Shown one piece after another: positions 61,856-64,000 of a stretch of 64,000 bases of DNA (positions are counted from its first letter, which is position 1; each line of letters opens with the position of its first letter). The stretch lies in the NCBI RefSeq assembly GCF_000196795.1, contig NC_014259.1, positions 1,798,001-1,862,000 on the forward strand. Reading direction: 5' to 3'. Both the position numbers and the translations under genes were made by a program. The notes under the pieces are model-generated. The model made no database searches and had not been told where the DNA came from. It saw only the letters and a program-made list of their open reading frames with translations. Source of the stretch: Acinetobacter oleivorans DR1 (lineage in GTDB: Bacteria; Pseudomonadota; Gammaproteobacteria; Pseudomonadales; Moraxellaceae).

Positions 61856-63013
61856 ATGTCAGATTATTCGCAAAGTCTTATTTCACTGTTGGCATACCAC
61901 GCAACAGCACGTCCAGATGCAATTGCATTAAGACATAAAAAACTAGGTCTGTGGCAGCAGTGGTCATGGAAAAATTTACTAGAACTTAGCGAAAGATACG
62001 CGTCTGCGCTTTATGAGTATGGTTTTCAAAACAAGCAAACTTTTCTTATTGTCAGTGCTCCGAATATTGATGTAGTTGCTATTAGTCTGGCTATTCAGGC
62101 TTTAGGTGGCGAAGTTCAATTAATTGACCAAAGTGTTGATACATTAAAAACAGAAGACTTTTTACGACACCTTGCGATTTTAAAACCAGATTATATTCTC
62201 GTAGAAGAACTAGAGCAGCTTGTTTCAATTGAGACATTACGTTATCACCCAATTTATATTTTTTATATTGAACAAAGCAAATTAAGTACATTTGAATATG
62301 ACTATGTTGTAGCTGTCGATAAGTTATTAAAAAATTCCAACGAAAAATATCGTATTGATTTTAAAAAGACTCAGCTCGAACCTGCACAAATTGCTTTTAG
62401 CTTTGAACGGATTGAGTCTAATCAACGACTGAGAGTGCAATATTCTCATCAAGATTTGATTGCAGAAGCCAAACATTTAGTTCAAAACCACCACTTAGAT
62501 CATCATGAGGAAGCATTTGTTACGCGTGCTTTTTCAAGTGTTGGGCACATTCGTTATCTATGGTCATCGTGGCTACTTGCAGGTTTTAACTTAAATATTC
62601 CTGAGACCTTAAATACTCGCGACCAGGATAGACAGATTATTTCGCCAACATTGATTTTAGGGACCAATGAAACCTATGCCCGTGTTGAGCAGTTAATTTA
62701 CAACCGCTTACCAAGTGATAAATGGCTTGCCAAACATTACTGGCACGCACTTCAAAAACAGAAAAATGAAGAAAAATTATCTTTGATTGATAAGTTGAGC
62801 TTTGCCTTATTTAAGCAAGTCATTTTAGAAGAGTTGGGTTTTTCACATCTTAAAGTGGCTTTAACAGTGGGGCAGCCTGTAACGCTTGCAACACGAAATT
62901 TTTATCGAAGTTTAGGTGTGAAGTTACACGAATGGGGAGAATATGCCGAATGGCAAAGTACCCAATTGGACAATTCGCAGCTTCATTCTTTGCCAATAAC
63001 AACAATAAATTAA
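61856..63013 (+). CDS. Truncated, degenerate acyl-CoA synthetase-like protein
   Basis: The 385 residues follow the N-terminal domain of AMP-forming long-chain acyl-CoA synthetases: RPDAIALRHKKLGLWQQWSWKNLLELSERYAS style start, SAPNIDVVAISLAIQALGG, and later LIDKLSFALFKQVILEELG and FYRSLGVKLHEWGEYAEW. The ATP-grasping A3 loop (normally TSGTTGxPKG) is replaced by FSFERIESNQRLRV at about 181-194. The YGxTE motif is degraded to WGEYAEW (360-366), and the gene stops there, lacking the rest of the large domain and the C-terminal domain. It is in frame with good signals, 12 bases from the ABC ATPase gene, so it is probably expressed but not an adenylating enzyme. Confidence 0.8.
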   Translation: MSDYSQSLISLLAYHATARPDAIALRHKKLGLWQQWSWKNLLELSERYASALYEYGFQNKQTFLIVSAPNIDVVAISLAIQALGGEVQLIDQSVDTLKTEDFLRHLAILKPDYILVEELEQLVSIETLRYHPIYIFYIEQSKLSTFEYDYVVAVDKLLKNSNEKYRIDFKKTQLEPAQIAFSFERIESNQRLRVQYSHQDLIAEAKHLVQNHHLDHHEEAFVTRAFSSVGHIRYLWSSWLLAGFNLNIPETLNTRDQDRQIISPTLILGTNETYARVEQLIYNRLPSDKWLAKHYWHALQKQKNEEKLSLIDKLSFALFKQVILEELGFSHLKVALTVGQPVTLATRNFYRSLGVKLHEWGEYAEWQSTQLDNSQLHSLPITTIN

Positions 63014-63025
63014 GAAGGGGAATAT

Positions 63026-63817
63026 ATGTCAGTATCATCTGTGGTATTGCTAGAACTTAAGGCAATTGATTTATCTTTTGGCTCTTCACAAGTGCTCAAG
63101 CAGCTTAGCTTAGAGGTGAGAGAGGGAGAGATTTATTCTTTAATTGGTCCCAATGGGGCCGGCAAAAGTTCGGTAATTAATATTATTAATGGCATTTATC
63201 AGCCGCAATCTGGTCAGATCATTTTTGCTGGTCAGGTTTTGCATAATTATAAGGCAAAGCATGCACCCTATTTAGGAATTGCGCGCACCTTTCAAAATTT
63301 AGCACTCTTCAAGCAAATGTCGGTATTGGACAATGTCTTAACTGGACGGGTATTAAAAAGTCGTCACTCATTACTAGGTGCATTATTGTCTTTACCAAGC
63401 ACTCAAAAAAATGATGATTTACAGCGTTTTAAAGCTGAAGAAATTTTAAAACTGTTGAATCTACAAGAATACCGAGACCAATTGGTTAGCTCATTGTCTT
63501 ATGGTTTGCAAAAACGTGTTGAGTTAGCAAGAGCATTGGCAGCAGAACCTCAGTTTCTGCTTTTAGACGAGCCAATGGCTGGAATGAACCATGCTGAAAA
63601 ACGAAGTATTGCCAAGTTTATTCAAAAGATAAATCAACAGTTGGATATAACCATTTTCATGATTGAGCATGATTTGGCTGTCGTGATGGATATTTCTGAC
63701 CATATTGTGGTGCTGGACTATGGCAAAAAGATTGCAGAAGGCACGCCACAACAAATTCAAGAACATCCTGAAGTGCTGAGCGCATATCTAGGGATTCAAG
63801 CGCTTGAAGCGCATTGA
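63026..63817 (+). CDS. LIV-type ABC transporter ATP-binding protein (LivG-like)
   Basis: A 263-residue ATPase: Walker A GPNGAGKSSVIN, Q-loop FQNLALF, signature LSYGLQKRVELARALA, Walker B FLLLDEPMAGMN and H-loop IEHD. The IEHDLAVVMDISDHIVVLDYGKKIAEGTPQ ending (given here in part) is typical of LivG in branched-chain amino-acid/aromatic-acid transporters. AAGAAGGGGA precedes the ATG. A permease gene follows. Confidence 0.92.
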   Translation: MSVSSVVLLELKAIDLSFGSSQVLKQLSLEVREGEIYSLIGPNGAGKSSVINIINGIYQPQSGQIIFAGQVLHNYKAKHAPYLGIARTFQNLALFKQMSVLDNVLTGRVLKSRHSLLGALLSLPSTQKNDDLQRFKAEEILKLLNLQEYRDQLVSSLSYGLQKRVELARALAAEPQFLLLDEPMAGMNHAEKRSIAKFIQKINQQLDITIFMIEHDLAVVMDISDHIVVLDYGKKIAEGTPQQIQEHPEVLSAYLGIQALEAH

Positions 63818-63857
63818 GCATATACAAATAAATTAAAAATAAGAGGTTAGTTTTTAT

Positions 63858-64000
63858 ATGTCATTTTTTCTAGAAGTCTTGCTAGGGGGTACGTTGGCAG
63901 GTGTCATGTATTCCTTGGTTGCCATTGGGTTTGTTTTAATTTATCGGGCATCGGGTGTTTTTAATTTTGCACAAGGTTCTTTGGTTTTATTTTCAGCTTT
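63858..64000 (+). CDS. LIV-type ABC transporter permease (LivH-like), cut by right edge
   Basis: Starts at ATG 63858 and runs off the window after about 47 residues. The visible part has the LivH start: a hydrophobic helix (LEVLLGGTLAGVMYSLVAIG), then the family motif FVLIYRASGVFNFAQGSLV. AAGAGG is upstream. It continues the operon of the truncated synthetase-like protein and LivG. Confidence 0.88.
   Translation, partial: MSFFLEVLLGGTLAGVMYSLVAIGFVLIYRASGVFNFAQGSLVLFSA

Noticed and set aside
1..64000. Mobile elements, prophage or CRISPR as the source of the accessory genes
   Set aside because: No transposase, integrase, phage gene, IS inverted repeats or spaced CRISPR-type repeats were seen; the 13-base repeats at 19273-19360 are too few and too short for an array.

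Overview
The window is chromosomal DNA of an Acinetobacter, most likely of the A. calcoaceticus-baumannii complex. The evidence is the low G+C coding style, the ftsB-ispD edge, the gene order pcaIJFBDKCHG-quiBCXA with near-identical catIJF copies, and a complete iacHABICDEFG operon. The species call is inference from remembered gene content; no database was searched. No insertion sequence, prophage, CRISPR array, rRNA or intact tRNA was found.

Layout. 1-1790: end of a GNAT acetyltransferase, then ftsB and ispD. 1926-16325: one long plus-strand run for quinate/shikimate and protocatechuate. Periplasmic QuiA, QuiB and QuiC convert quinate to protocatechuate, QuiX is the porin, and PcaHG-B-C-D-IJ-F convert protocatechuate to succinyl-CoA and acetyl-CoA. 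A three-repeat PcaU-type operator precedes pcaI. 16326-19360: a structured intergenic region with a candidate small RNA, a DUF6438-like lipoprotein, a sulfide-handling trio (two YeeE halves and a persulfide-dioxygenase-like enzyme) and a short direct-repeat cluster. 19366-21141: an IclR regulator of the PcaU/PobR group and a LysR regulator. 21230-25067: an acyl-CoA dehydrogenase, kinase-like protein, histidine phosphatase and SDR operon. 25102-27817: an OprD-type porin and an MFS carrier.

28233-36608: the indole-3-acetate operon iacHABICDEFG with divergent iacR, which makes catechol. 36807-47380: an aryl-amine module with a FeaR-like activator, copper amine oxidase, porin, GMC dehydrogenase, FeaB-like aldehyde dehydrogenase and a penicillin G acylase-like lipoprotein. 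47607-54996: catBCAIJFD on the minus strand with catM divergent; this consumes the catechol made by iac. 55078-64000: a TorF-like porin, then a LysR-controlled organosulfur cluster (LLM monooxygenase, sulfonate-type binding lipoprotein, cysteine dioxygenase, four-domain rhodanese). The window closes with an unusual truncated acyl-adenylate-like protein leading a LIV-type ABC transporter cut by the right edge.

The island funnels plant and aromatic compounds (quinate, hydroxybenzoates via protocatechuate, indole-acetate, phenylethylamine) into both branches of the beta-ketoadipate pathway. The pcaIJF and catIJF copies form an inverted pair about 44 kb apart and look homogenised by gene conversion. 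The least explained items are the candidate sRNA at 16721-16814, the palindrome-mosaic element between catJ and catF, the degenerate adenylate-forming protein at 61856, and the alternating active/inactive rhodanese at 59943.
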